A stretch of DNA of 64,000 nt from Xenorhabdus beddingii (GTDB lineage Bacteria; Pseudomonadota; Gammaproteobacteria; Enterobacterales; Enterobacteriaceae): contig NZ_MUBK01000022.1 in the NCBI RefSeq assembly GCF_002127545.1, positions 21,426 to 85,425 on the forward strand, given 5' to 3'. Of this stretch, positions 1-9,286 are shown piece after piece. Made by a program: the position numbers and the translations under genes. Below the pieces are notes generated by a model, which was given only the letters and a program-made list of their open reading frames with translations, was not told the DNA's origin and did no database searches. Position 1 is the first letter of the stretch, and every line of letters begins with the position of its first letter.

Positions 1-95
1 CCCTGTGTCGAGAACTGGCAATTGGCGGCTTTACCACTTTCAAGCTGTTCACTGTTAAGCACCCGCAATGAAAGGATGGGTTGATGTTTTTCCAT
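1..95 (-). CDS. Type VI secretion FHA-domain protein, N-terminal fragment (partial)
   Basis: The reverse strand opens an ATG at position 95 just after the tssG stop and stays open to the window edge (31 codons seen). The peptide starts MEKHQPILSLRVLNSEQLES, a short beta-rich opening like that of TagH/Fha proteins, which begin with a phosphothreonine-binding FHA domain and help control type VI assembly. A gene of this kind often follows tssG. Only the first residues are visible, so the family call rests mainly on position. It could instead be another small component of the same operon. Confidence 0.5.
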   Translation of the reverse strand, partial: MEKHQPILSLRVLNSEQLESGKAANCQFSTQ

Positions 96-100
96 GGTCG

Positions 101-1153
101 TTATTCCATAACTGAAATTGTGACAGAGGGTTTCTGTTCCGGTTCGCCGAGAAAACTGGTCCACCCCAGATGGTTATTCTGCTTCGCCCCCAATACCATG
201 CCGCCGGCCTGGTTTTCAGCCAGACCCAGGCGCAATTCCCAGGCGAGCTGGCTGCGCATGACAAAAGAAATGAACATCACCAACGGGAAATAGTTTTTGC
301 CATCGGGCAGGAATGAGAGAAACCGCTCACGTGGCAGGTTGTTGATACTGAGCAGAAATTTACCGCTGTAATCCCCAACCCAAGAACCGATGGTGAAGTT
401 TTCCCCCATGACAGACAGCTCTTTATCGCTGGTGCCCTGACCTGTAGTCATCCCCCCCAGACGATTCTGCTGTGCTTTCGAGATGGTGACTCGCCTGAAT
501 TGCCAACCGTCCAGCGTGACGTCCTGCAAATCAAAACAGTGGGAAACCAGGCTGCATATCACTTCTGGTGAGCGTCCGGGGCTTGCCAGCAAGCCGGCAT
601 ACGCCAGCATTTTGCTGTGATTGATGTTCAGCATCCGGCGGTTGACATCACTGCCCAACCCCACGAGAGAGAACATGCGTTGGGAAAAGCCATCTTCCCC
701 GCCCTTTTTGAAGCAGATGTAATAGCGATATTTCCGCCAGACCTGATGTAAGATCGTAATTAAGCGATGGTTGAAAACGTTGAGAAAATCCGTCAGCCGG
801 TTTTCCCCCTGAGCATCTTCCCATGCCAGTGAATCCAGATAAAAACCTGGCATCGGGGACTGGCTGCCGTGCAATCCCAAAAAGGAGACTTCCAGATCGA
901 AGTATCCCTTCTTGGACTGTGCGAGCGAGATGACGTCACGCGTCGGAAATGCCAGACTGGCACTGGAGCGGAAACGGACAGACTCCCGATCGGCGCGATC
1001 TGTTTCTCCGGTTTTCTCCCACGCGACGGCCAATTGGTTAAGTAACTCGACCAACTGGTAAAAGTTGTAGCGTGAGATATCCAATACCAGCGGGGTGGCA
1101 GGATCTTGCTCAGTGATTACATCAACGAGTGTTGACCTATCTGTACCGGCCAT
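101..1153 (-). CDS. tssG: Type VI secretion baseplate subunit TssG
   Basis: Encodes 350 residues, typical for TssG (VasB/ImpH). TssG forms the wedge core of the type VI baseplate with TssE and TssF at the inner membrane. Supporting stretches include SPMPGFYLDSLAWEDAQ near residue 100 and a C-terminal half with INHSKMLAYAGLL. The start is supported by AGGAG eight bases upstream of the ATG. The first 37 bases overlap the end of tssF, which suggests translational coupling. The next gene begins just after its stop, so the operon continues beyond the window edge. Confidence 0.93.
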   Translation of the reverse strand: MAGTDRSTLVDVITEQDPATPLVLDISRYNFYQLVELLNQLAVAWEKTGETDRADRESVRFRSSASLAFPTRDVISLAQSKKGYFDLEVSFLGLHGSQSPMPGFYLDSLAWEDAQGENRLTDFLNVFNHRLITILHQVWRKYRYYICFKKGGEDGFSQRMFSLVGLGSDVNRRMLNINHSKMLAYAGLLASPGRSPEVICSLVSHCFDLQDVTLDGWQFRRVTISKAQQNRLGGMTTGQGTSDKELSVMGENFTIGSWVGDYSGKFLLSINNLPRERFLSFLPDGKNYFPLVMFISFVMRSQLAWELRLGLAENQAGGMVLGAKQNNHLGWTSFLGEPEQKPSVTISVME

Positions 1154-2949
1154 TCATAACACTCCTGATTATCTAAATTGATGACCTTCAACATATGAAA
1201 GGCATTGACGCTGGCATACAGTGAGAAAAACCGCGATAGGATCGTACAGAACAGATAAAGCTCACCTTCTGAGCTGAATGCCTGTTGCCGGATATACAGC
1301 GTTGAGCGCAATCCACGCACCGGCTGACCACGGAACAGACGATCTGTCGGCTCTGTTTCAATCTTTTCAATGGCATCAAGCCGTTTCTGTGATGAACGTT
1401 TGGACTGTCGATTGTGAATGCTGGGGAAATCGTAAGTACGCAACACCTGTTTCAGGGCATCCTTATCCAGCAGTGACATATAGTTCAGCGACATATTTGA
1501 CAGCAGTGACCAGTGCAAACCGCCATCCATCAGAGGATAGAGCGGCACTGACGGCCGGGTGATATTGCGGAATGTCGCAAAGGTCGGGCTGCCGTTTGAA
1601 GGATAATTAATGTCGCCCACACGCAGTTCCAGCGGCATTTCACGGTTGGTACAGGTCAGGCTGACAGAAACGCTCTCTTCCAGCCCAAGTCTGAGCAGCT
1701 CGGATTCATCTCCCCGCACAAATGAGATGAAATGTTCCAATCCCTTGCGGAAAGGCGATTCTTTCACCCGAAGGCGGTAATAACGCATTGAGCGTTCGTC
1801 TTCATCATCAATCTGGTGATTGAAGCTCTCAAACGCGGTATAGACGCGCGAGCCAGGACGGGCACGGCTACGTTCACCCTTTTCGCCGGTCAGCCAGCTT
1901 TCCGCACCGTCAACAGAGAAAATGTCGTAGTTATCCGGGAAACTGTAGCTGGCCTTTAAGGGATATTCAGTCTGGCTGCCATTAAGTTCAATCGCTTCAC
2001 TGTCCATCGGGAACAGGTTGATTGCCGGCGTACAGTGCAGACGGAAAGTATCCTGACGGATTTTGGCTTCCGGTGGCAGGGCCTGAGAAAAATGTAAATT
2101 CAGTTTGAAATCTTTGGTCTTGAGATCTTCAGGCAGTGTTGGGAAGCCGGTCACATCAAAGAACAGGAAACTTTCTGCAAAACAGAAATACTCCTGCAAA
2201 ATGCGATACCCCATATAAGCATTTTTCGGGTAAGGCAACAGCGCATCTTCCCGCTCAAATCCCACCGGCCTAAAATCAAACTTCGGCAGGCGGATCACGG
2301 TATCTCCCACCACCAGTTCGGCTTTTTTGAAGTAATAGCAGATCCAGAAATAGAGCTGGGAAGTGGTATAGTCATCACCACTCAGATAAAAGCGCAGTTT
2401 GCCCAGTTCCAATTCATGCAGGTTCAGATCCGTTTTTGACGTAAAATTCAGGCTGATGATCCCATTCTCATTACTGTTATTGACCGCGATGTCACGAATG
2501 GAAAACGGAAACAGCCACACATCGCGGCAAAGCGTGAAGGTGCATCGGCCATGATCGTCTTTCTTGCCACCCGATTTTTCGTCCGAATAAATATCATCCT
2601 GAGTTGACAGCGAGTGGCTCATAATCTGTGTGCCACGCTTAACCTGCGTTGCTTTCGTCACCACGCTCTCATCGGGGGTATACTCAATGATGGTCATGCT
2701 GGGGGTGGGGCGCAGATAGTTCGGCCACAGCATATTCAGCAGGCCATGGGTCAATTCAGGGAACTGATCATCAATCTTTGCCCGCAGGTTGCCTGTCAGG
2801 AACGCAAACCCTTCAAGCAAACGCTCAACGTCGGGATCAGAACCTTGTTCTGAAAGAAATGAGGCAAGATGAGGACGCTCAACTGCGGCTTCTTTTCCCA
2901 GTTGTCGCAAATAATTCAACTCATCTCTGAAATATTTTTCAAATGACAT
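1117..2949 (-). CDS. tssF: Type VI secretion baseplate subunit TssF
   Basis: Encodes 610 residues, the usual TssF (VasA/ImpG) length. The N-terminus MSFEKYFRDELNYLRQLGKE followed by RPHLASFLSEQGSDPDVERL and an ELTHGLLNMLWPNYLRP segment is diagnostic. TssF pairs with TssG in the baseplate wedge, homologous in role to phage T4 gp6/gp7. The ATG directly abuts the stop of tssE and the 3' end overlaps tssG, so tssE, tssF and tssG form a tightly coupled block. Frame and length look intact. Confidence 0.95.
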   Translation of the reverse strand: MSFEKYFRDELNYLRQLGKEAAVERPHLASFLSEQGSDPDVERLLEGFAFLTGNLRAKIDDQFPELTHGLLNMLWPNYLRPTPSMTIIEYTPDESVVTKATQVKRGTQIMSHSLSTQDDIYSDEKSGGKKDDHGRCTFTLCRDVWLFPFSIRDIAVNNSNENGIISLNFTSKTDLNLHELELGKLRFYLSGDDYTTSQLYFWICYYFKKAELVVGDTVIRLPKFDFRPVGFEREDALLPYPKNAYMGYRILQEYFCFAESFLFFDVTGFPTLPEDLKTKDFKLNLHFSQALPPEAKIRQDTFRLHCTPAINLFPMDSEAIELNGSQTEYPLKASYSFPDNYDIFSVDGAESWLTGEKGERSRARPGSRVYTAFESFNHQIDDEDERSMRYYRLRVKESPFRKGLEHFISFVRGDESELLRLGLEESVSVSLTCTNREMPLELRVGDINYPSNGSPTFATFRNITRPSVPLYPLMDGGLHWSLLSNMSLNYMSLLDKDALKQVLRTYDFPSIHNRQSKRSSQKRLDAIEKIETEPTDRLFRGQPVRGLRSTLYIRQQAFSSEGELYLFCTILSRFFSLYASVNAFHMLKVINLDNQECYEWPVQIGQHSLM

Positions 2950-3390
2950 TTATTGGGTTCGCTCCAGGCAATAGCGTCGGTTGTTATCCAACTGGATGCT
3001 GAATTCCACCAGATCGTTGATATCATCCAGAGAAATTTCAGCGCTGATATGGAAACTCAGCAGCAATGGATCTGAATCATCATGGATGGCACTGACAGAA
3101 ACCGCTGCTATTCTGGGTTCATAATTTCTGATGCACTCTTCAATCGCCTCTTCGATGCTTTGTTTGAAATCCACCGACGTTGCGGTCGCGTCATTGAGAT
3201 CAATGACACCCAATTCAATGGCACTTTGGCACGCACCGGGGCGGGAATTCAGAACCTTATTCAAATGCTTCTTGATAGAGTCAAGCAGTGCACGCATCCT
3301 TGATTGACGGGAAGAGCCGTAGCCCTTCCCTTGAATGCGCTCAAACAGACTGGCAGAGCTGCCTCTGTTCCAACTGTACAGCGCAGCCAT
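2950..3390 (-). CDS. tssE: Type VI secretion baseplate subunit TssE (gp25-like)
   Basis: Encodes 146 residues. It matches the GPW/gp25 family: an N-terminal SLFERIQG segment, a central region on clustered species such as SRPGACQSAIELGVIDLND, then SIEEAIEECIRNYEPRI, the helix and strand pair typical of gp25. TssE is the baseplate wedge component that initiates sheath polymerisation. It sits two bases after tssC and ends exactly where tssF begins. No anomalies are seen. Confidence 0.93.
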   Translation of the reverse strand: MAALYSWNRGSSASLFERIQGKGYGSSRQSRMRALLDSIKKHLNKVLNSRPGACQSAIELGVIDLNDATATSVDFKQSIEEAIEECIRNYEPRIAAVSVSAIHDDSDPLLLSFHISAEISLDDINDLVEFSIQLDNNRRYCLERTQ

Positions 3391-3392
3391 AA

Positions 3393-4871
3393 TTATTCCT
3401 TATCCAAACGGCCAACCAGCGACAGTTCGAAACTGGCACCCATGTATTTGAAGTGCGGACGAACCTGCATCGCAACCTGATACCAACCTGGATCACCTTC
3501 AACATCCAGTACCTTGATTTCCGCTGCACGCAGAGGACGGCGGCTACGAACGTCAGTCGGTGGGTTTTCCTGATCAGCAATGTACTGTTTCAGCCACATG
3601 TTCAGTTCGCGCTCCAGATCCTGACGCTCTTTCCAAGAGCCGATCTGTTCACGTTGCAACACTTTGATGTAGTGAGCCAGACGGTTGATGATGAACATGT
3701 ACGGAAGCTGTGTACCCAACTTGTAGTTGGTTTCCGCAATTTTCCCTTCACGGGTATTCGGGAAAACTTTTGGCTTCTGAACGGAGTTTGCCGAGAAGAA
3801 TGCCGCGTTATCGCTGCCCTTGCGCATGGTCAGGGTGATAAAGCCTTCCTCAGCCAGTTCAAATTCACGACGGTCAGTGATCAGAACTTCAGTCGGGATC
3901 TTCGCCTGAACCTGACCCATGGCTTCGTACAGGTGAACCGGCAGGTCGCTCACCGCACCACCGCTCTGTGGACCGATGATGTTCGGGCACCAGCGATATT
4001 TCGCGAAGCTGTCGGTCAGACAACTTGCCAGCAGGTACGCCGTGTTGCCCCACAGGAAGTGCTCATGGTCACGGCTGACATTTTCCTGATAGTTGAAGTT
4101 CTTGATGGGATTTTCAACATTGGAATAAGGCAGACGCAGCAAGAAACGCGGTGCGGTCAGGCCTAAGTAACGGGAATCTTCGGATTCACGCAGTGCACGC
4201 CATTTAGTATGTGAAGGACCTTCGAACACCGATTTCAGATCTTTGATGGCAGGCAGGTCGGTAAAGCTGTTAACACCGAAGAATTCAGGTGAAACAGAAG
4301 ACAGGAATGGCGCATGAGCCATCGCACCGACGGCGCTGACGTACTGCATCAGTTTAATGTCAGGCGTCGTGTTGCCAAACGCATAGTTACCGATGACGGA
4401 GGCAATCGGTTCACCACCGAACTGACCGTAGCCTGTGGAGTAAACGTGCTTATAGAAACCAGACTGAATAATTTCAGGAGAGAATTCAAAATCTTCCAGC
4501 AACTCATCTTTAGTGGCATGAATGATGTTGATTTTGATGTTCTCGCGGAAATCCGTGCGATCCACGAGAATTTTCAGTGAACGCCAGGAAGATTCCAGTT
4601 CCTGAAATGGCTTGGCGTGCAGAACTTCATCCATCTGCTCGCTCAGTTTTTTATCCAACTCAACGATCATTTTATCAACAAGCAGTTTGTTGATAGGTTC
4701 TTCATTAGAGCCGGTGTCCAAAATGCTGCCGATAAACGCGGCAACACCTTGCTTCGCGATGTAGTAGCCGTCATTTTCCGGTGTCATTCTCGCTTGGGAC
4801 ATAATCTCATCAAGCAAGGAGGTCGTTGCGCCAGAAGCAATAGCTGTGCTGTTTTCTTGGTGCTGAGCCAT
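3393..4871 (-). CDS. tssC: Type VI secretion contractile sheath large subunit TssC
   Basis: Encodes 492 residues, standard for TssC (VipB/ImpC). Recognisable stretches include ELESSWRSLKILVDRTDF, IGNYAFGNTTPDIKLMQYVS, the very conserved LGLTAPRFLLRLPY, and FEHFLWGN-like and LPYMFIINRLAHYIKVLQRE segments near the C-terminus. TssC assembles with TssB into the cytoplasmic contractile sheath around the Hcp tube. It lies 20 bases after tssB and two before tssE, inside one minus-strand operon. Confidence 0.97.
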   Translation of the reverse strand: MAQHQENSTAIASGATTSLLDEIMSQARMTPENDGYYIAKQGVAAFIGSILDTGSNEEPINKLLVDKMIVELDKKLSEQMDEVLHAKPFQELESSWRSLKILVDRTDFRENIKINIIHATKDELLEDFEFSPEIIQSGFYKHVYSTGYGQFGGEPIASVIGNYAFGNTTPDIKLMQYVSAVGAMAHAPFLSSVSPEFFGVNSFTDLPAIKDLKSVFEGPSHTKWRALRESEDSRYLGLTAPRFLLRLPYSNVENPIKNFNYQENVSRDHEHFLWGNTAYLLASCLTDSFAKYRWCPNIIGPQSGGAVSDLPVHLYEAMGQVQAKIPTEVLITDRREFELAEEGFITLTMRKGSDNAAFFSANSVQKPKVFPNTREGKIAETNYKLGTQLPYMFIINRLAHYIKVLQREQIGSWKERQDLERELNMWLKQYIADQENPPTDVRSRRPLRAAEIKVLDVEGDPGWYQVAMQVRPHFKYMGASFELSLVGRLDKE

Positions 4872-4891
4872 TTAAAAATTCCTTTAACCAG

Positions 4892-5389
4892 TTATTTTTT
4901 ATTGACGATTTCAAGTTCTTTCAGGAGTTGCTCACGAACGGATTCATCATCCAACAGTGACTGCAAGCGAGCACGAAATGCTGGGATATTTCCCAATGGA
5001 CCTTTTAATGCAACCAATGCTTCACGAAGTTCGAGAAGTTTATTTAATTCAGGTACTTTCTTCGCGATATTATCTGGTGAAAAATCGCTCAGAGATTTTA
5101 TTTCCAAATTAACGGGCAGGTCTTCTTCGCTTTTTTCATCAAGACGGTTAGGAACGTTAAAAGTCAGATTAATGTTCGCTTCATTCATGACGGCATTAAA
5201 GTTGTTCTTATTGATAGAAACTGTTTGCCGCTCTTCAATTGGCGTATCTTCACTCTTTCCTTTCAAATCCCCGACAACCAGAAGGTTTAGTGGTAATTCA
5301 ACCTCTGCGGTCTGGTCACCCGTATTAGGAACATACTTAATATTGATTCTTTCTTTCGGAGCTACGCTACCTGGACTATTCTTACTCAT
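4892..5389 (-). CDS. tssB: Type VI secretion contractile sheath small subunit TssB
   Basis: Encodes 165 residues, normal for TssB (VipA/ImpB). The opening GSVAPKERINIKYVP, then ELPLNLLVVGDL, is the hallmark of the family, and the rest is charged and helical as expected for the partner of TssC. An AAAGGA ribosome-binding sequence precedes the ATG. This is the first gene of the minus-strand operon in the window. Its promoter should lie in the spacer shared with hcp. Confidence 0.96.
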   Translation of the reverse strand: MSKNSPGSVAPKERINIKYVPNTGDQTAEVELPLNLLVVGDLKGKSEDTPIEERQTVSINKNNFNAVMNEANINLTFNVPNRLDEKSEEDLPVNLEIKSLSDFSPDNIAKKVPELNKLLELREALVALKGPLGNIPAFRARLQSLLDDESVREQLLKELEIVNKK

Positions 5390-6320
5390 ATTTGAATCCT
5401 TTGGCTAATACAACCATGAACTGTCTAACAACCCATTATTGGTGAGAGAATGATTCCAATGCTTACCCATATAACAAATACAGACGATCTCCCTGAAAAA
5501 ATAAGGTAAAGAAGACGACTATATTTGTAAGTACGAATAGTTCTATATCAACAAGTTCTATATAAACATAGAGTTAAATAATCAGATATATCCTATCCGG
5601 TCGTGGAAATAACATCGATATGAAAAACCGTCAAGTTCGAGTTTGACATTTTATTTTTTTGATGTAAAGCCAAAACACAAATTGATAAAGCCCCCTATTC
5701 AAGCTATTAATCTATTTATATAAACACATAGCAAGTTATAAACATTTTTTTCTCCTAATATAGAGAAAAGTTTGGTTTTACTCTCTGTAAGAGTATGTAG
5801 ACCTATTACCTGTCAATTGTATAAAAAGGAATATTTTTCATTTTCATCTGAATAAAATACCACCGCTGGGGTGTATTTTATAATTACCGTCAATACCATT
5901 TTTTATTTCATATTGATTGATTATATATCGCTATATTTTGAATTATTTTCATTTTTTTGATCCAGTTAACACTTTCTGCATGATCATAGAAAACATTTCG
6001 GCAAAAAATAAAAAGCACCAATATATCAATCAGTTAAAAATGCAGTAAAGTTGCAGTACAATTTTAAACCAGTTTAACCAGCTTATTTTTTATAAAAACT
6101 CAGCCATAAATTTCACAACGGCAATGATTATAAAATTTTTATTTGTCATTGAATTTGAGTACGTATTGCATTTTTCAAATGACTTTGCATTAAACAATTT
6201 CAGTCTTATTATTCGCTCCGAGTGTTTGGCAAGCGATAATTTTATTTGATTCAAAATGAGATAATCACGCAAGGAACGAACACTTACACTAATATTGGTA
6301 AAATTTTATAGGATATTTAT
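5390..6320 (+). other. AT-rich divergent spacer between tssB and hcp
   Basis: About 930 bases with no convincing coding region on either strand. It must carry the promoters for tssB leftward and hcp rightward. The hcp ribosome-binding site TAGGAT lies just before its ATG. I looked for sigma-54 style GG-N10-GC elements and saw none I would defend. The length and very high A+T content suit binding by a nucleoid silencer such as H-NS, but that is inference. Confidence 0.6.
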
Positions 6321-6839
6321 ATGCCAACTCCATGTTATATTTCCATCAATGGTAAAACTCAGGGCAACATTACCGCTAGCGCATTCACTGCTGAATCCGT
6401 AGGTAATATCTTTGTTCAAGGCCACGAAGACGAAATGCTGGTTCAAGAATTTGACCACATCGTCACTGTTCCAACTGATCCACAGTCCGGACAACCTTCT
6501 GGTCAGCGTGCGCATAAGCCATTCCGCTTTACCGTTGCATTAAATAAAGCCGTTCCCCTGCTTTATAACGCATTAGCTTCTGGCGAAATGCTGACGACTG
6601 TAGAATTGAAATGGTACCGTACTTCCATCGAAGGTAAACAAGAGCATTTCTTCTCTACTAAACTGGTAGATGCGACTATCGTTGACATCGACTGCAAAAT
6701 GCCACACTGCCAAGATCCAGCAAAATCTGAATTCACTCAGTTGGTTCGTGTTTCTCTTTCTTACCGTAAGATCGAATGGGAACACACTACCGCCGGGACT
6801 TCTGGTTCTGACGACTGGCGTGCGCCTGTTGTTGCTTAA
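6321..6839 (+). CDS. hcp: Type VI secretion tube protein Hcp
   Basis: Encodes 172 residues, the usual Hcp size. The start MPTPCYISINGKTQGNITA and the segments GHEDEMLVQEFDHIV and HKPFRFTVALNKAVPLLYNA mark the Hcp1 family, whose hexamers stack into the tube fired by the sheath and can carry effectors. It is transcribed away from tssBCEFG, so it is probably its own transcription unit ending in the hairpin just downstream. Codon use is more even than in the flanking AT-rich DNA, in line with high expression. Confidence 0.96.
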   Translation: MPTPCYISINGKTQGNITASAFTAESVGNIFVQGHEDEMLVQEFDHIVTVPTDPQSGQPSGQRAHKPFRFTVALNKAVPLLYNALASGEMLTTVELKWYRTSIEGKQEHFFSTKLVDATIVDIDCKMPHCQDPAKSEFTQLVRVSLSYRKIEWEHTTAGTSGSDDWRAPVVA

Positions 6840-6873
6840 TATCTTGCTCATTAAATATTAAGTCATAACTTCT

Positions 6874-6900
6874 CAGCCAATGAATATTATTCATTGGCTG
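6874..6900 (+). terminator. Hairpin after hcp, probable terminator
   Basis: Near-perfect inverted repeat CAGCCAATGAA / TTCATTGGCTG, extended by one T-A pair with a three-base loop, 34 bases after the hcp stop. The following bases (ATTCAATC) are only weakly T-rich, so it may act as a processing or stabilising hairpin rather than a strong intrinsic terminator. Confidence 0.55.
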
Positions 6901-7416
6901 ATTCAATCAGATATTTCTTAAAATTTCCTGCCAATTTGATTTAATTCTCCTTTTTCTCTTCTCTATTTGTTTTTCTGCTTTTTTCCCGCTGTCAAATTTT
7001 TATAGCGTCATTATTTTTATGCTGAATAAAGAGGGATGAATACATAATTACGCCCGTGATTAATGGATAATAAATCATCTAGCCAAAAAATAGACCTTAT
7101 CTCGTGTTTTATCTTCCCGTCTTTTAAGACCCCACCAATATGACATAAGTAAAACTTTTCAATAAAAGAGACAAAGCAAAATGAAGATATTCATTAAAGC
7201 GAAATTAAATTTGATTTATATCCTTAACAGTCATATTGGTAATAACCAATATGTGGTATTATAAATCACTAAAAGAAATTTATAACCGCAAATAATAGTT
7301 CAGAACAAAAATCAATCGTTAATCAGAGCAAAATAAAATATTTTCTATGCTCTAATGCTGAATTAATAAACCAGGAAGTTTAAAACAAACCCAACACGAT
7401 ACCTTTTCCATCAACT
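6901..7416 (+). other. AT-rich spacer upstream of the two-partner secretion genes
   Basis: Roughly 500 bases with no supported gene. It should contain the promoter of the tpsB-tpsA operon. The notable structures are the dyad at 7232-7253, a further half-site ACCAATATG at 7134-7142, and the tandem repeats that start at 7417. Nothing else stands out. Confidence 0.55.
7232..7253. promoter_or_regulatory. Perfect dyad upstream of the haemolysin operon, candidate operator
   Basis: CATATTGGT, AATA, ACCAATATG: nine-base perfect arms with a four-base centre, about 215 bases before the tpsB start. A lone copy of the right arm, ACCAATATG, lies at 7134-7142. The symmetry suggests a dimeric regulator site. 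There is no T-run, so a terminator is unlikely. The regulator is unknown. Confidence 0.4.
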
Positions 7417-7464
7417 ATTGTCGTTTGGGTATATTGTCATTTGGGTATATTGTCATTTGGGTAC
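7417..7464 (+). repeat. Three tandem 16-bp repeats abutting the tpsB start
   Basis: Unit ATTGTCRTTTGGGTAY, three copies in register (7417-7432, 7433-7448, 7449-7464), ending four bases before the tpsB ATG at 7469. The second and third copies differ from the first only by A for G in the sixth or seventh position and by the final base. The repeats occupy the place where a ribosome-binding site should be, and the only purine-rich stretch available there is the GGG within each unit. Confidence 0.9.
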
Positions 7465-7468
7465 TCCC

Positions 7469-9181
7469 ATGATTAAAAGGACGACAGTTTTCATTCTATT
7501 AGGAACCACTCTTCAGGTAAACGCAGCGCCTGAGGTTCCCAATGCTATTTCCCCGATAAATTTCCCTACCGATGAAACGTTTACGGCAGATGAAGCAAGA
7601 AGAACCTTACAGGACAGTTCAAGGGAAATAGATCAATTAATTGAAGAGCGCCGCCATCAGGGGTTAATTAACCGCACAGATAGCGTTTCACCACAAACGG
7701 TCTCTCCTGTGCTGGTGGAAGCGCCACCCTGTCTGGCTATCAATGGGGTTTATCTTCAGGGCATTACCCTGCTCTCCCTAAAGGAGCTGAATACCCTCAG
7801 TGCCCTACCCGATGGCTGTATCACCAGCAATGACATCAACCGGCTGTCAGCGGAAATCACTAACCTTTATATCGCCAAAGGCTATATTACGGCGCGGGTG
7901 CAATTTATTCCCCCCAATGCGAATGGCGAACTGGGCGTCAATGTTGTTGAAGGTTTTGTCGAAGCGATAGAAGGCAGTAGCCGCTGGGTCAATCGCCAAA
8001 CACTATTCCCGCATTTGACCCATAAGCCACTCAACCTGAATCAGCTTGATCAAGGACTGGATCAGGCAAATCGCCTGCAATCAAACAAAACGACGCTCGA
8101 TATTCTGCCCGGCACCGTCAATGGTGGTTCTATCGTCAAGCTGCACAATCGGCATTCTTCACCATGGAGAATAACCACCACAACCGATAATTATGGACAA
8201 AAAAGCACCGGTAAGTGGATCGCGCGACTCAATGCCAGCATGGATAGCCCACTGGGATTATCTGACTTTGTGAGCCTCAGCGGGGTCAGTACGATGGATA
8301 AACCCAATACCCGAGACAATACCCGATACAATCGCGCCTATACCCTGCTCTATTCGATCCCTTATGGGGCAGTCACTGTCAGCGGATTCAACAGCTATTC
8401 CCAATACACCAGCCATCCACGTTTACGGATGTATTCCGCCAAATTGCACGGGAATTCGCAGCAAACAGGCATTCGTACTGATTGGGTTTTTCATCGTAAT
8501 CAGTCGCAAATCAGTACATTAAACACCCAACTGGTTTACAAGGACGCCAATAACTATTTCCAAGACGGCAAAATCGGCGTCAGTAGCCAGACATTGAGTG
8601 TTCTCGAACTGAGTATTAACCATTTACAACTCATCCCGTCAGGATTGATCTCCCTCAATATGGGCATTGAGCGGGGAATGCCGTGGTTTGGTGCCCAGAC
8701 TGCAACCGCTCATCTGAATAAACAATTTACCAAAGGGAAATTTTCCGCCAATTTACAGCAGCGTTTCACGCTCTTTGATATGCCTTACCAATTTAACAGC
8801 CAATTTTATGCCCAATACAGCCCAGACGGGCTGCCGGGTGTTGAGTGGATTAATATGACCGATCGCAATGCCGTGCGAGGATTCAGCAAAAAAGGGGCAT
8901 CGGCTGATAACGGCTGGTATCTGAGGAATACGATTTCCCACTCAATCCCTATTTCTAAAGGCTCGCTTTCGCTGCGTACCGGTGTCGATATCGGGCAGAT
9001 TAAAGGCTATCGCAGTCAGGATGGCTGGAAAAGCAGTGCCGGATTGAGTGCCGGCCTGACACTGCGCTATCAGCGCCTGCTTGCGGATGTTGAACTGAGC
9101 CAAGGTAAATTCCTTTCACACCAAAATAGGAACACGGATGAGCCTATGCAACTGTTAACCCGCTTTTCTTACACTTTTTAG
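7469..9181 (+). CDS. Two-partner secretion outer-membrane transporter TpsB (ShlB/XhlB-like)
   Basis: Encodes 570 residues from the ATG at 7469. An upstream in-frame TTG at 7418 would add residues coded by the tandem repeats and no signal peptide, so it is rejected. A signal peptide (IKRTTVFILLGTTLQVNA) leads into a POTRA region (roughly residues 80-200, with LSALPDGCITSNDINRLSAEI) and a 16-strand barrel domain. DRNAVRGFSKK near residue 470 contains the VRGF motif of loop L6 that TpsB/Omp85 proteins need for activity, and the last residue is phenylalanine. It secretes and activates the TpsA partner encoded 105 bases downstream. It resembles ShlB of Serratia and XhlB of Xenorhabdus nematophila (from memory). 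Confidence 0.93.
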   Translation: MIKRTTVFILLGTTLQVNAAPEVPNAISPINFPTDETFTADEARRTLQDSSREIDQLIEERRHQGLINRTDSVSPQTVSPVLVEAPPCLAINGVYLQGITLLSLKELNTLSALPDGCITSNDINRLSAEITNLYIAKGYITARVQFIPPNANGELGVNVVEGFVEAIEGSSRWVNRQTLFPHLTHKPLNLNQLDQGLDQANRLQSNKTTLDILPGTVNGGSIVKLHNRHSSPWRITTTTDNYGQKSTGKWIARLNASMDSPLGLSDFVSLSGVSTMDKPNTRDNTRYNRAYTLLYSIPYGAVTVSGFNSYSQYTSHPRLRMYSAKLHGNSQQTGIRTDWVFHRNQSQISTLNTQLVYKDANNYFQDGKIGVSSQTLSVLELSINHLQLIPSGLISLNMGIERGMPWFGAQTATAHLNKQFTKGKFSANLQQRFTLFDMPYQFNSQFYAQYSPDGLPGVEWINMTDRNAVRGFSKKGASADNGWYLRNTISHSIPISKGSLSLRTGVDIGQIKGYRSQDGWKSSAGLSAGLTLRYQRLLADVELSQGKFLSHQNRNTDEPMQLLTRFSYTF

Positions 9182-9286
9182 TTTTTTGCACCATTTGATG
9201 TTTTTTAACCGCAGTGAATTGTGGGGATGCGGATGATCCCTAGAACACTGTACATGGCAATAAAGAAAGTAGATAAAGGTAATAAT

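Noticed and set aside
3453..4166. 237-codon plus-strand frame opposite tssC
   Set aside because: Antisense shadow of a gene with clear family identity.
6090..6272. 60-codon minus-strand frame in the tssB-hcp spacer
   Set aside because: AT-rich composition gives open frames by chance; there is no ribosome-binding site and no protein-like pattern.
5390..6320. Sigma-54 promoter for hcp or tssB
   Set aside because: TGGC- and TTGC-like pieces exist (near 6225 and 6015) but the spacing between GG and GC is wrong.
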